Source of the DNA: Lutraria lutraria | Lineage: Eukaryota; Mollusca; Bivalvia; Venerida; Mactridae | Direction: 5' to 3' | DNA length: 64,000 nt | Assembly (NCBI GenBank): GCA_964023205.1 | Contig: OZ026835.1 | Location: 17,876,414-17,940,413, forward strand | Part shown: positions 1 through 13,540 of the stretch, piece by piece | How positions within the stretch are numbered: position 1 is the stretch's first letter | Layout: every line of letters starts with the position of its first letter | Notes under the pieces: generated by a model | What the model saw: only the letters and a program-made list of their open reading frames with translations | Told to the model about the DNA's origin: nothing | Database searches by the model: none | Made by a program: the position numbers and the translations under genes

Positions 1-437
1 AGCCAATCCACGAAAACCACGAAATTAAATCCCCAACGGAAATTAATAATTCCACAGTAGCATGAAATTACAGTATATCAAATATATACACGTATACTGT
101 ATAGTATACGGTTATCTTTTTAATTATAAAACTGATTCGCTCTTACGTATGACTTCTAGAATATATCAAGCAATACATTCATGCACTTCCCATATTTCTA
201 CACATCACTAATAACTTTTTTTTATAAAGGGACTTAATCGAGATATATCTTCTAACATTTCAATATGCATTGATAGTCTCCCTTACTTTGATTTATCGAA
301 CTAATACATTTGATCAAGCAGAAAGTGGATCTAGTTGTTTATAAACTTGTATATTTACTTACAACATTGTTTAACATTACAGATAAGAATCTATGAAACC
401 CTTCATTCGGCTATTTACGTTAATGTGAATTTTTCAC

Positions 438-511
438 TTGCGTTTGCCGTCGCACCTACAGCCAGGGCCGCTTGTCGACTTCTCAACCGACAGGCGATGG
501 ACTAGCGACAT
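438..511 (-). CDS. Possible additional alternative first coding exon (uncertain)
   Basis: ATG at 511 (minus) opens MSLVHRLSVEKSTSGPG in a GC-rich patch unlike its surroundings. Two possible ends leave phase 2: position 438 before GTGAAA, or 456 before GTGCGA. Both donors are poor, which is why confidence is low. If real it would be the ninth N-terminus of the array and the one nearest the common exon. Confidence 0.35.
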
Positions 512-659
512 CCCGAAAGCTAAATGGAGACATTGGTTTAAACAATGATACTTTCGTATTAACATGATAGCAATGTATGCATATATGTATAATACAATGT
601 ACATGCACTCATTCACGGTCCTATCATAAAAACTAACCGCTGAGTATATACATAACCAT

Positions 660-905
660 TATTTTATTTGGGTTTCACGCCCTTTTTAACAACTTTTCAG
701 TTTTCAGCCGTCGTTTTACCTGGACGATAAAGGTATTCTAACCAGTACTAAATTATGCTTCCACTAGGCACCGACAACTTCTCCACATCTGGAGGAAAAT
801 CGACATTTTTATCAACTTTACACGGCAGGGTATGACCCAACACGACCGGGAATTGAACCAGGATTTCCAATTTGCAAATACACTATCTACTGAACCACAG
901 CATAA
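660..905 (-). mobile_element. tRNA-derived SINE (older copy)
   Basis: Read on the minus strand it ends in AAGGGCGTGAAACCC (left edge) and begins with a tRNA-like head containing GGTTCAATTCCCGGTCG near 840-860. It retains TCGGTGCCTAGTGG internally. Diverged from the other copies. Confidence 0.6.
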
Positions 906-1736
906 CCAAAACATAAATCATACAACCAATTCTTGTTTAAAATTTACGCCGTTGTTAAAAAATTCAAAATTTAGAGTTCTTCGTGAACAAAATTAACCCG
1001 TCCAAACGTGAAATACAAATGTAGATTGTTCACAGGACTGGGAAGTTTTATCAGGGGAGACAACTGTGGTTTGTTTGAAATTCTTTCTTAACCACATAAA
1101 CAAAACTCTTCTGATACGTGTAGATTCTATGTGTGCAAATAAAGAAATGATCTTGGTGCAACGAAGGTCAGGGTTATCTTGAATAATGTAAATTGTTTCA
1201 CCATATAAAGTATTTGATTGAAGTCTGAACATAGATTTCACTGTTGGCTGTGATATCAACCTTACGAGTTCTAAACTCTAGACGAGAATACATTTGACAA
1301 AATTCACACTAGAAAGATCAAACTTGCATGGTTTACATGGTAATTTCATCATCCGAACGCACGTTTGTTTAAAAGCAGCAGCACAGTAGATATAAAAATA
1401 TTAGCCAAAATGCATAGAACCGAATAGAACGGTACTATTGACCTTTAACGTATCCAACAGAGATTTATAAACACCAATAAAAGTAGAGAGCTATCAGTTG
1501 GTACGTACAACAAAACTATGACGTCCTATAAAAGAACATTGTTATTGTGATTACATAGACAAGAATACAATCACACAGCTACTTCAAAAATCATCTAAAC
1601 ACTGAGCTTATCATTTACAGACACTAACCAGTAAAATGTACCAATATTTAACTAATACTGAAGTATTAATTTCAGATACATATGTAAATACAATATTACT
1701 TCATCAATATATATGTATGATTAAATGTGTACATAC

Positions 1737-1822
1737 CTTTTCCCACTAGCCACAGATAAGGTTGACATTGGACGTTCCTCGGGTATCTTACCCACACGTT
1801 TACTCATCATAACTTTACTCAT
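1737..1822 (-). CDS. Alternative first coding exon, shortest single-exon N-terminus
   Basis: ATG at 1822 (minus) opens MSKVMMSKRVGKIPEERP and ends STLSVASGK plus two bases at 1737 before donor GTATGT: 28 codons plus two bases (phase 2). Among the confident members of the array it is nearest the presumed common exon. No RRxS site; the basic run SKRVGK is the nearest equivalent. The 25-bp minisatellite lies 1.2 kb further right, between this exon and the next. Confidence 0.65.
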
Positions 1823-3000
1823 TTTTGTTTTTTTGTTTGTTTTAACTTAATGTACACGATTGATCTTTTTCTAATTAAATTAACTTAAGACAATGTCACG
1901 CAATATGATACAAGAATATCAATATCATAGATATGTGTATAAAGATTACTTGATCACACAAATAGATAAGCAACTAGCAGTAATTATATATCCCATACTG
2001 AGTTACTCAACTTGCAGTTTTAAATTGTAATGCTTTATATGGTCAATACAGAAAACAATACTGAAATTCCTTTCACACCAAAGTTAACACATTCTATACC
2101 AGCGTATCATACACATTACGATAAATTCATCACCAAGTCTTTTAGTTTACATTCCTATGTATATGTACCCATAAAACACTTCGTAATTAGTCCGTGAATA
2201 GAGTGCGTGAAATAAGTGCGTTTCTTTCAATTCCTCAATAAGCACACAGTGTCACATTTCAACACTATAGTCTGTGTCTCGGGGCTCTAACACTACCTTC
2301 ACACTATATCGTATTATATGTATGGAATATTACATGTTTCCATGTGTTAAAGTGTAATTTATACCTAAACAGATCAAGAAAAAATCGAGTATAATGGATT
2401 AACTTGCTAATCCTTCTGTAATTGAATGTCACATATACTGGTAGCTTATATTAATAAGATTTCTTTGTATTGTGTTCCCTGTAAACTGACTGTAGGTATT
2501 AATACATTTTCTATACAGATTTAACTATGTGATTATAAGATGATTATAAACTTGCACTATTCCACTATTGCAAAGGCATTTGACAAAAACATTATAGCTT
2601 TAGTTGAATAGGACTTTCACAATGTTTCTTTTGTATCATGTAGTCAATGATTTTGTATTATACATACTGTAAACATGAATAGAATAAATCACAAACTATC
2701 TATTTTACCTCTTCAAGGTGCCGCTATTTATTCAAAACTACCGCTCGTTTGAACTGTAGAATAAAAGTTTTTTAACATTCAAAAGATTAGTTTTGACAAA
2801 TTGACAACGATTTATGCGGTGAAATCTCTATATCTACAAAATAATTACTGAGTTATGCACAACATTAGGAATGTAACTAGTCGATATTCTGTCGTATCGT
2901 TGTAAACACTTCATCGAAATTGCCAAATATTAACTCATTTATTGAGATTTTATTTTTGTTGATCAGAAAAGAAAAATAATAAACATTTTAGCAAATACCC
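1823..3000. other. Non-coding AT-rich DNA between alternative exon and minisatellite
   Basis: Putative promoter side of the 1.8 kb alternative exon, followed by AT-rich sequence. Nothing else recognised. Confidence 0.5.
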
Positions 3001-4150
3001 AAACATACCCTGATTGTATTCAACCTGACATGCCCTGATTGTATTCAACCTGACATACCCTGATTGTATTCAACCTGACATACACTGAATGTATTCAACC
3101 TGACATGCCCTGATTGTATTCAACCTGACATACCCTGATTGTATTCAACCTGACATACACTGGCTGTATTCAACCTGACATGCCCTGATTGTATTCAACC
3201 TGACTTACCCTGATTGTATTCAACCTGACATACCCTGACTGTATTCACCCTGACATACATTGAATGTATTCAACCTGACATACACTGAATGTATTCAATC
3301 AGACATACACTGACTGTATTCAACCTGACATACACTGAATGTATTCAACCTGACATACACTGAATGTATTCAATCAGACATACACTGACTGTATTCAACC
3401 TGACATACACTGAATGTATTCAATCAGACATACACTGAATGTATTCAACCTGACATACACTGAATGTATTCAACCTGACATACACTGACTGTATTCAACC
3501 TGACATACACTGAATGTATTCAACCTGACATACACTGACTGTATTCAACCTGACATACACTGACTGTATTCAACCTGACATACACTGAATGTATTCAACC
3601 TGACATACACTGAATGTATTCAATCAGACATACACTGACTGTATTCAACCTGACATACACTGACTGTATTCAACCTGACATACACTGAATGTATTCAACC
3701 TGACATACACTGAATGTATTCAACCTGACATACACTGAATGTATTCAACCTGACATACACTGAATGTATTCAACCTGACATACACTGAATGTATTCAACC
3801 TGACATACACTGACTGTATTCAACCTGACATACACTGAATGTATTCAACCTGACATACACTGAATGTATTCAATCAGACATACACTGACTGTATTCAACC
3901 TGACATACACTGAATGTATTCAATCAGACATACACTGACTGTATTCAACCTGACATACACTGAATGTATTCAATCAGACATACACTGACTGTATTCAACC
4001 TGACATACACTGAATGTATTCAACCTGACATACACTGAATGTATTCAATCAGACATACACTGACTGTATTCAATCTGACATACCCGGACTGTATTCAACC
4101 TGACACACACTGACTATATTCAACCTGACATACCCTAACGTACACAGACC
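3001..4150. repeat. 25-bp minisatellite, about 46 copies
   Basis: Tandem 25-base units built on CAACCTGACATACACTG followed by AATGTATT, spaced exactly 25 bases (for example 3071 and 3096). Variants carry TGCCC/TACCC/TACAC, TGAATG/TGACTG and CAATCAG/CAACCTG, so older diverged units lie at both edges and homogeneous ones in the middle. TGAATGTATTCA within many units is nearly palindromic. It lies between the alternative exons at 1.7 and 7.0 kb. Confidence 0.97.
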
Positions 4151-4657
4151 GTATGATGCATATATATAGCGACAAAAATATTATTGAATCAATAATCGAT
4201 CAGAGATCTTTTTCATGTAGTGAAGACATGTTTCTTACTAGCACTTGATTTACTTTAATATCTTTGTTTTAACCGCAAAAGTATTTACGATCAATTTCAA
4301 CAATTTGTCGGACAGTACTTCCAATATGAAGTTTTGATACAGACATTATGAAACATGCTGACATATTCGCATCTTGGTCGATATCTTAAAGAACAAACCG
4401 GAACTAAACTAACGATACAATTTTCAGTTAACGAAGTATCAAACAATGTGATGGAAGTTTGTTACAGCACATCACAAACAACACATGACGAGTTTATAAT
4501 TAACTGATAAATTATCTACTTGTTTCTGTGTATGATATCTATAATTGGGATCTCCATTGATTTTAGTGTAGTTCTTTTAATTAAATGAGATTCTTACAGG
4601 TGGCTGAGAAATACACATTAACAGTATCTTTGTGGAGTCGTTTCTAATATACATGTA

Positions 4658-4820
4658 CGGTCAACCCTGTTTCAGTGGCCACCTCCGAATAAAGGCCACC
4701 CTATGAATAAAGGTCATTCTTTTAAAAACCGTATTTTATAACATCCGAATAAAGGTCACTTTTCTAAAAATGTCACATTTGGTCCAACCCAAGAGTGGCC
4801 ATTGTTCACAGGTTAGACTG
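4658..4820. mobile_element. TA-flanked MITE, diverged copy of the 20.9 kb element
   Basis: Ends CGGTCAACCCTGTTTC and CACAGGTTAGACTG, flanked by TA. The interior carries the same CCGAATAAAGGTCAC and AGAGTGGCC..TTGTTCACAGG segments as the element at 20876-21059. Confidence 0.75.
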
Positions 4821-5454
4821 TATATACATGTAAGTTCCTCAGAAAACATATTAACATCAATAAAAAAAGTTTTTACAATAAAGTAAACTATACATGATAG
4901 GTAAATGTAAACAAGCAAACAGACTCGAGAAGAAGTCAGTGTGAATACACAAACAGATCGATCCTTAGTTAGACAGTGTACCCTGAATTACAAAAATATA
5001 AATCACAATTTCAGGAAACTTTTAAGAACTTTTAAGAACGCCGAAAAAATCGTAAATTTTTCCTGTGTTGAACAATATTCAGAATCAAGTCAGAGGCGGG
5101 TCCAGGATTTCAGGCTAGGATATGTATGAGGGTATAATGTTTAGGAAAGAAGACAGTGGGGTAGTGCGGGGAGCACTTGTAAAACAAAACATTGCTATAC
5201 AACCCTTGTATTGGTAAAATGCATTATTTCAGATTATCGCTAATAATTTGGTAGTGTATGTCTAACTTATGTAATTTTTGAGCGATTAAAATAATAATAT
5301 AAATATCAATCTTACTATTGAGCTAACTTCAATCATGTATTCTGTATGTTAGGATTACATTCAGTTAACAGTATTGGAACCTTAATGTACAAGGTCAAAT
5401 AGTTTTCAAATTACTCTAGTAAATATCGAATCAATTACTGTCAAACCCGTGAAC

Positions 5455-6345
5455 AATGAATAGTATATTGTATGTGTAGTAGATTTTAAGTGTAGTATAT
5501 CATATGTGTTACATGAATAGTGTATTGCATGTGTAGTATATATGTGTTGTATGTGTAGTATATTATATGTGTTGTAGATTGTATGTGTAGTATGTTGTAC
5601 ATGTAGTATAGTATACGTGTTGCATGTATAGTAGATTGTATGTTTAGTATAGTATACGTGTTGCATGTATAGTAGATTGTATGTTTAGTATAGTATACGT
5701 GTTGCATGTATAGTAGATTGTATGTTTAGTATAGTATACGTGTTGCATGTATAGTAGATTGTATGTTTAGTATAGTATACGTGTTGCATGTATAGTAGAT
5801 TGTATGTTTAGTATAGTATACGTGTTGCATGTATAGTAGATTGTATGTTTAGTATAGTATACGTGTTGCATGTATAGTAGATTGTATGTTTAGTATAGTA
5901 TACGTGTTGCATGTATAGTAGATTGTATGTGTTGTAGATTGTATGTGTAGTATGTTGTACATGTAGTATAGTATACGTGTTGCATGTATAGTAGATTGTA
6001 TGTTTAGTATAGTATACGTGTTGCATGTATAGTAGATTGTATGTTTAGTATAGTATACGTGTTGCATGTATAGTAGATTGTATGTTTAGTATAGTATACG
6101 TGTTGCATGTATAGTAGATTGTATGTTTAGTATAGTATACGTGTTGCATGTATAGTAGATTGTATGTTTAGTATAGTATACGTGTTGCATGTATAGTAGA
6201 TTGTATGTTTAGTATAGTATACGTGTTGCATGTATAGTAGATTGTATGTTTAGTATAGTATACGTGTTGCATGTATAGTAGATTGTATGTTTAGTATAGT
6301 ATACGTGTTGCATGTATAGTAGATTGTATGTTTAGTATGTGTAGT
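5455..6345. repeat. 41-bp minisatellite with a 360-bp internal duplication
   Basis: Units contain TAGTATAGTATACGTGTTGC then ATGTATAGTAGATTG, at 41-base spacing, roughly 17 copies. Irregular, diverged units occupy the left edge. The irregular block at about 5569-5625 recurs at about 5929-5985, showing a larger segmental duplication within the array. Open reading frames read through it are repeat artefacts. Confidence 0.95.
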
Positions 6346-6993
6346 AGATATATGCGTTGTACATGTAGTTATTTTATGCGATATATGTGTAGCAGATTGT
6401 TTACTTTGTATGGGTAGATGATTGTATACTTTATAGTTGTGGTAGATTGTATGGACTGGGTGATGTGGTAGTGTTGTATTCTATCTGTCACAGAATAATA
6501 TGTTATATAAAAATGATGTATTAATTTTCCATAATTTACTGCTATCGAACAAAATACACTTGTACCTGGTAATTTAGTAAATTAACACACAATGTGTTAG
6601 ACTATTTTGTTTTGGTGATATGTGTCTTTTTGAAACACAAACATCAACATCATGTATTTATGAATACAATATAAATGTTGTGATTATACGGTTGTAACTA
6701 AATTACCACGCGTGATAAGTAATAGGTACATGTATTTTTCATTTTTTTTTATTTTGAAGTACCATTATACTTTTTTTATTTTAGATAAACTAATCGAATA
6801 ATTAAACATTTAAACAAATCTGATGAATTGCCGGAATGGACATATTTATTTAGTACATGTGTATACATGTATTTGCATGACAAATGAAGCGCAAGTTTGA
6901 TCGTTCAAAAAATATACAAATCTAGTATTCATCTTTAATATTAAATATAGCTCTATAAGTTAATACATGCATATAAATACACGAAGCACTTAC

Positions 6994-7121
6994 TTTATGT
7001 GTATTACCGCTGCTTGTAGTTTTACTTTAGATTTACTGATACGCTTAACGGTTGGGCTGTCCGGACTGTCGCTATCGGACAGATTAGCTGCTTGTGCTAA
7101 CAATGCTAACTTTCCAATCAT
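6994..7121 (-). CDS. Alternative first coding exon, acidic/Ser then basic N-terminus
   Basis: ATG at 7121 (minus) opens MIGKLALLAQAANLSDSDS, then SPTVKRISKSKVKLQAAV, ending at 6994 before donor GTAAGT: 42 codons plus two bases (phase 2). KRIS is a kinase-type motif. A cryptic earlier GTAAAA exists but would break the shared phase. No acceptor precedes the ATG. It lies just left of a TA-type MITE copy. Confidence 0.7.
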
Positions 7122-8131
7122 AATTCCAGCATGAAATGTTCACAGATATATATAATGTCACCGTCAGTCACTACTATATAATATCATCAATACTAACAAA
7201 ACTTGTTCACATTATATCCATGATCTTATAGCAATTCCTACACAAAACAGCACACGAATAACGACTTATTTAAAAAAAATGTCATATAAAAATAATAAGT
7301 CAATATACATGCTGGTAAGACACTCTGCTCACTACTTGTGCTGTACGTGACTGGTTCTTGTAATATCACAAACTTTTATTATAGAAATATCACCAAGAAA
7401 TAGAAACCAGTCCGCGAAGTATGAGTTTTAGCATCAGGTAAGTATTGATAAATCTACGTATTTCCTATTTATTCTTCGTATTCGTCTTTCATGTCTAGAT
7501 GAATACACATTTTGAAACATGCTGTCTCAATTCATTTTATGACTAAAATCAGAGATTTAAAAAAGGCGATCAATCGTAAATTGAAATGGAGTAGAAATGA
7601 TGTTGAATGTGGGATTATAATTTTGTGTGAGCAATATTAGCATGATAAAAGTTTGATATTTGTACAACTTATAATGATGAATATTTCCACTAGGTATTAA
7701 TAATTGATAAAAAAAACGGCAGATGAACTGAGATGAAAATATCTTACAAACATGCTACAACATTCAACGAGTTGAAATAATACTTGTTCTAAAATATCGA
7801 AATGATTTATTGTTCATAAGTACGATAAGAATCACTATATTATTATATTTGGTTCCCTATTTTCCCCACGCACCTTCCCCCACACGTGCAGGTTTACGGA
7901 ACCAGGTTGAATTTAATTATAAATGTCACACGGTTGAATGAAGTGGTGTTATCAGTGAAAGTTACGACATACGTTTACTGACCACTTGACGTTATGTCAA
8001 GGTAACATGTGATAAATTCATCTTTGAGAAATGTGGAATATAAACCGGAAACAAAAACTATATACAACAAAAGTAACTTTAAATAACGAACATTATATAT
8101 AATTGTACAACAACTCATATTTACATATATA

Positions 8132-8300
8132 CAGTAAGACCCCTGAAAAGTGGACCCCCTCCGTACTGGACCAAAATGCCGCTTTCCTGAGAATTCCAGT
8201 TTTTTTTTTTTCATAAATTCCGAAAAAAGGGACTTGAAAAATCGTCCGATTTTCAGGGAATTCCGGTTTTCAGCGGGTCCTAATCTCAAGGGTTTAACTG
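8132..8300. mobile_element. MITE with CAGTAAGACCCCTGA / CAAGGGTTTAACTG ends
   Basis: About 169 bp with imperfect inverted termini and an internal TGGACC / GCGGGTCC theme. TA precedes the left end; the right flank is altered. An apparent minus-strand reading frame of 104 codons across it is an artefact. It lies 1 kb right of the 7.1 kb alternative exon. Confidence 0.6.
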
Positions 8301-9539
8301 TTCCGTGACATGTATACTGTACCCTCTAACACGCACCAAATTAATCATGTATTGTAATAATCATGTATCATCAATGTAATCATGTATTGTGTTGGTTTTA
8401 TGACACGCAGTTTGTACAATAGGTCAGTATATATTTACAAGGAAAGTTTTAACTCACCCCTGTCGATCACATATATTATGTTAATTACCATTAGGAATAG
8501 TTTAATGATATCCGTTCGTTAACCAAAAAAAAGAACGGTTGATCTATACACTATAGCAGGGATGTTACATCACATGACTATAGTTTATATATTTTAATAC
8601 TGCGATTGTTATTAATTTCTTTGAAGTTGAAAACTGATCATTGAGACACACGATGAGATTTTGTATGGCTCTCATAGTGTACCGATGTCCAGTTACATGT
8701 ATAATTATACTGGTCCAATATGTAGTAATATATTATACGTCGGTACAGTACAAATAGCCACACACTATAAAGAATCGATCGAATGTTAGCAAAAGTAAAT
8801 GTACAAATATATTACTTTATGACAAACGATTTTACAGAATAAGTAGATTTAAGTTTTACGTGTATCCCGGGGTTGATTACAGTTATATCTTAGACGTGAA
8901 ATGCGTTTTCCGTGTTAGTTTGTGTGTTTTGTGGTGTATATAAAAACTCGCCCAATACCGTACCAGTCCGTGTACGGATTGATTTATTGAATATATAAAA
9001 TTCAGGTAGGAGATACAATGTCTTGAAATCATTGGTATAGGTTTTTCTCGTTAAAGTTCTTAATGTGAAATCAATGGTGACAATAATTGATGTTACAATT
9101 AACCATAAAATTACAGGAATACACGAGATAAGGACATTCAGAGGAAATATCGGGACGAGAGAGAAATGGTGTCTGACTGACTCGAAATATTAACGCTCAT
9201 CTCAGCAGCTAACAATTTTCTATATTGACGGGAATTAAACAAATTCAATATTAGTATTACAACAAGCATGAACTTTACTTCATTCAATAGTAACGACTGA
9301 GTCAAATCGAGATTGTATAATTTGAAACAGATAAAAAGATGGATTTTAGATCTAAAACAAGTATGAAATATATACTAGTATATAGATCTATATTAGACAA
9401 AAAATCACAGCACAATCTTACTAGTATTATTAATACTTGTTTGTTCATTATTTATATTTACCACGACCAGTTAGAATTACATTGTAATAGCAGGTAAAAT
9501 TTAATTTTGGAATAAATAGGAAAACCGGAAATAACAAAC

Positions 9540-9637
9540 CTTCGTCGGTGTGGAATGTGCTGAGATATTTTATGATGATCCGGAAGTGGGATTACCGTCA
9601 TACGGCGCATGCTCGCACGACTCTCAGCACGATTCAT
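9540..9637 (-). CDS. Alternative first coding exon, short Arg-rich N-terminus
   Basis: ATG at 9637 (minus) opens MNRAESRASMRRMTVIPLP and the exon ends ...QHIPHRR plus two bases at 9540, before donor GTTTGT. The length of 98 bases again leaves phase 2. SRAS and MRRMT are kinase-type motifs. The donor is weaker than the GTAAGT of its siblings but is the same sequence used twice in TNPO3 of this genome. The opposite strand has a 64-codon open frame over the same bases, which I regard as its shadow. Confidence 0.6.
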
Positions 9638-11138
9638 ACTCCAGCTGTTGCCGTTGTTGTTGTTAATAATGAATTTACTATACTTATAATATCAAAGTTA
9701 AGACAATGCACAGTCACTTATATTCACTTTCTGTCATACTAACATAAGATACCAACATTTAATTTAATTAAATCCAACAAGTATCTATTATAGAACTTCA
9801 AGATATACACTTTTCATAATTTATACAAAACTCCCACCTTACATATACCACACATTATCTATCATTTGGTGTTCACATTGTCAAATATTTCACTTAAGGA
9901 CATGAACCACTGGAAAGTACTTTCATAAAATCTACTGTTTGTTTTTCTCCTTGATTTTATTTACTTTGTATTTGGTAGAAATAACGCATCGACTAAGATT
10001 ATAAGCATAATAAAGTACTTCAGGTACATTAGTGATATAACACAGTAAACTTCAAGTTCACCAATGAAAGCCTACTTCTCGATGAACAATGTTTTGTACG
10101 AAATCATATGAACGTTACATAGCATCCTTCATGCCGGTGTTTTCATGTTCAAAGTTATCAACAGTATAACGTTTTGCTAATTACATCAAGTGGTCTAAAT
10201 CATGTTCCGTTATCACACCGAAGAATAAAACATAGAATCTCAGAGAACACAATTATATCATATTATAAGCACAAACAAGTAATGAATGAACTCTTGTATT
10301 CACAAGTCATACAAAAATATACATTTTTGTTATATTAACTCATACGGTGTTATAAATAAGTCAACTAATGATAGAAAAATACTATCTCGGATTATGTAAT
10401 AAAATCAACAATAAAACATTAAATTTACTGTGTTCGTACGGTTGCTATTAGTTTTATTTTTTGATTTTATAGCAACAATGTTTTCATCTTGATTATTCAT
10501 CTGTGTAATACTGTGATTGATTGTCGTAATGTTAATTTATGGTATTAGGAACTGAACAGAACAGAACAGATACTAGCATTTTATATCTTAATGTTAACTT
10601 ATGGTATTAGGCAGTTTAATTACAATAATGTATGACTTATATTGAAACGTAGTAACTTGTCACTCGGTGTTATAAATCTCAAGTTGAATATTCTTCTTTT
10701 TTCTGTTACAAATCAAATTATGGACATCCGCTTCACTACTTATACTTTTACGAGTTTGTAATTTTACATTTACAATTATAGAGGCAATGTACCATGTACA
10801 AATCTTCAATAAAATTCTGTTTATGTTCTGTAATTTTACAAGCGAATTCTGTACCAATATCTATATAATCCTCATATCACATGTATACATATATCCTGAG
10901 TGAATAAACTAAACTGTAAAAACTGTAATTCTCGATGGTAAAAATGAATCAGAATGATATAATTTACCAAATATAAAAGTGTGCGAAATCACCTGATTCT
11001 ACAATAATTAGTACATGTAGTACTGCATTGCTTCGGAAAGATAATAAAACATGAAAGATGATAATAATACAATGTAGATACATTTTTGTGAAATATTAAA
11101 ATGGTGTTAGATAAATTATAAGAATAATTAATTCTTAC

Positions 11139-11320
11139 GCTATAATCCCGCTACTTTTACGTTTAATCACCGCCGGTACAGCCAATCCTTGCAGTTGATT
11201 AGAAAACGACACCCGACGACCCTCCCGTCGGCGAGGTAATTCCGGTGTCAAACTTGATCGACCACTTTGTGTAGGTGATACGGATACCGACGGTGGTGAA
11301 TTCCTCCGACGGGAATTCAT
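11139..11320 (-). CDS. Alternative first coding exon, basic Ser/Pro-rich N-terminus
   Basis: ATG at 11320 (minus) opens MNSRRRNSPPSVSVSPTQ, then PELPRRREGRRVSFSNQ and AVIKRKSSGIIA. It ends at 11139 before donor GTAAGA: 60 codons plus two bases (phase 2). RRRNS, GRRVS and KRKSS are basophilic-kinase motifs. GC content is raised relative to the flanks, as expected of coding DNA. No acceptor precedes the ATG. Confidence 0.75.
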
Positions 11321-11987
11321 TTTAAAAGATTAACACTAAAATCTGCCTGACTGACATAGGGGTATAAACTGGGTGATTGAATGTATAAGTTTAATATATC
11401 TATTTGTTTATCACACTGTATATCAACCAGAATATCTTTGTGTATGTCACTACAAACAATTCAATTTCCAATGCATTTCGAGCATTTTGTATTTGTGGTA
11501 AATTGTGATAAATAACGGGACCCGTAAACAACAGATTTTGTAAACCAAGGGAGACAACCTTCCACAAACGACCGGATTAGTGCAGAATTGTCTCCCTTAC
11601 TCTAAATTAGCAGATAGCAACTGTGACACATATTGTTACCAGTTAGCAAAGACGACTGTAAGCAGAAACAAATAAAAATCATTGCATGTAATTAATTCGA
11701 CAATAAGCATATCGCATCAAATTTTCTGACAATTATCGATGTTCTCAATAAAGAAAATACATGACCTTTGGACTTAAATTTAACTTTTTTGAAACAGATT
11801 CAAATTACCTTTTACGAGGACGGTCAAACAAATCTAAAAAATGTTCAGTCTACATCAGAAAGTTAATCTTATGATATATAGATAGTTTGATAAAATATTT
11901 TCTATATTTAGAATGAGAAAATTGTATCTATAATGTATTTTCTATGGTTATTACATAAATATTGTAACTTGCTCAATCCGTTAATAA

Positions 11988-12055
11988 ACTGGTTCCTGTT
12001 GACACTGTCTGTACAAAGTCTTTAGTGCACTGCAACATGGAACAGGAACCAGTTT
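11988..12055. repeat. Hairpin-forming inverted repeat
   Basis: AAACTGGTTCCTGTT and AACAGGAACCAGTTT are perfect 15-bp inverted copies separated by about 38 bases. Sequence next to the right arm matches the dispersed 165-bp repeat, so this is probably a rearranged copy of it. Confidence 0.7.
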
Positions 12056-13324
12056 AATTAGTTACATGCTGTGTACAAACTAGTATAATTAACCAGCTAA
12101 TTCACAAATTGTTTCATGTAGAAGTTGAACCTATTGGAACAATGAAATAACGACAGATAAGAATAAATAACAAGCATATACACACCTTTTTTTTATGGAC
12201 AACATTTCGTGAACTTACGTGCTACTGTGAAACCCACGTAAATACTTCAGCACACAGGAAACATTACACTTAATGTGCTGGCTAGAATCAATATAAAATA
12301 TTTCAACGAATTCATGTAAAGAACAAAGACTTTATCCTTTTAGATTCTATTGACAAATCGACAAATCTTTATTGAAACATTTTAATGTAGATTCGTTTCT
12401 TTGTTGTGTATCACTTATTCAAGATGTAATAAGAACAATTTCACACAAATTATTACCTGCACAAGATAAATACACGATAAAATGACCCAATACTTACAGG
12501 TTTTGTATTAAAATATACTAGAATGTCCATTAGCGTATAACCAAGGCAACTGTATAACAACACAAAAAGTTAGCAATCGTTCCGGGAAACTACTTGTTGC
12601 AATGTAATTCATTGATCTTATACACACGTTATCAGTACAAAATTAACTTTCTGCACAAATGATTTGATTCTGTTTGGTTTTGTTTTGTCCCTTAAAATAT
12701 CAAACGGACCTTTACAGATAAAGTATCAGATAAAGTGCGCTGTTGCATGTTCGCTATGTACAACCATTGATTATAACAATAGTATCCGTGGATGCAAGAA
12801 ACATCATATTATAGCACAAAGCAAAAGCTTTCGCCGTGGCAGTTTATCATAATAACTTCAAATCAATAAAACCACTCGTTTGAATATTTTTTCAAAAGTC
12901 ATACAACACTTAGTGTAATGTAGACAACCAGCTGAAGGTTTTTTTTTAAAGTCAGTTTCAATAACTTTCTGCACAGTGTTAGCATGTTATATAGTTTTAC
13001 ATTCAGGTTAAGTTACGATCAAGCTTAGAAATCTCTGAAACCAGGTACAGAACCAGCTTATTACTGATTGTTCGACCTTACAAAAAACTTTTTTTTTCAA
13101 AGAACTAGGCGACCCGTTTAGATGTCACAGCATTCGTGTCCGTGTCATAAAAAATGAGATATTCATATGTAGAACCACAGTGTCAGACGTGTTGTTAACG
13201 CATATTCTTTGACATTACTCTATTGTATTAAAAATCGTAGTTTTCAGTAATCACAGTTATCCGCAAAAACATATACCAATCCTGCAGTTCGATTAACGCA
13301 ATTGCAACAAAAAGTAGTTTTTTT

Positions 13325-13540
13325 GTTTGTTTGAGTTTTACGCCACTTATCAACAGTCAGAGTCATATGAGGCGGGCAGTTCACTTAAGCATTATTCCTG
13401 GGAAGAAGCAGTAATAGATCCTCGGCAAGCAACTGCCTACTTTCTCACATAAAGAGATATGGTCGGTAGCTGAGCTCGAACCCGCGACCTTAGTCAGCGA
13501 CCTTAACTACTCGTCCACGGTAGCTGGGCTCGAACAACAA
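13325..13540 (-). mobile_element. tRNA-derived SINE
   Basis: On the minus strand it runs from a tRNA-like head (B box GGTTCGAGCTC / CGCGGGTTCGAGC at about 13480-13490) through TATGACTCTGACTGTTGA to a GTGGCGTAAAACTCAAAC tail at 13330. It shares its whole layout with the copy at 26228-26405. Confidence 0.8.

Noticed and set aside
993..1259. Minus-strand 88-codon frame near the 1.7 kb exon
   Set aside because: The frame opens at TTG, ends in a stop without a donor, and shows no recognisable protein.
5406..6067. Overlapping minus-strand ORFs of 72-86 codons rich in His, Tyr and Thr
   Set aside because: They lie wholly in the 41-bp minisatellite; the long frames follow from the repeat unit having few stops in some frames.
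3001..6345. Regular repeats that might suggest a CRISPR array
   Set aside because: Units are adjoining minisatellite copies without unique spacers, and the surrounding genes have introns, so this is a eukaryotic genome.
7419..7440. Plus-strand ATGAGTTTTAGCATCAG followed by GTAAGT
   Set aside because: It is on the opposite strand to the neighbouring exons, encodes only five residues and has no partner exon; most likely chance.
12498..12532. Minus-strand ATG exon-like segment (MDILVYFNTKP) ending at GTAAGT
   Set aside because: It leaves phase 0, unlike every confident member of the array, is very short, and has AT-rich non-coding composition.
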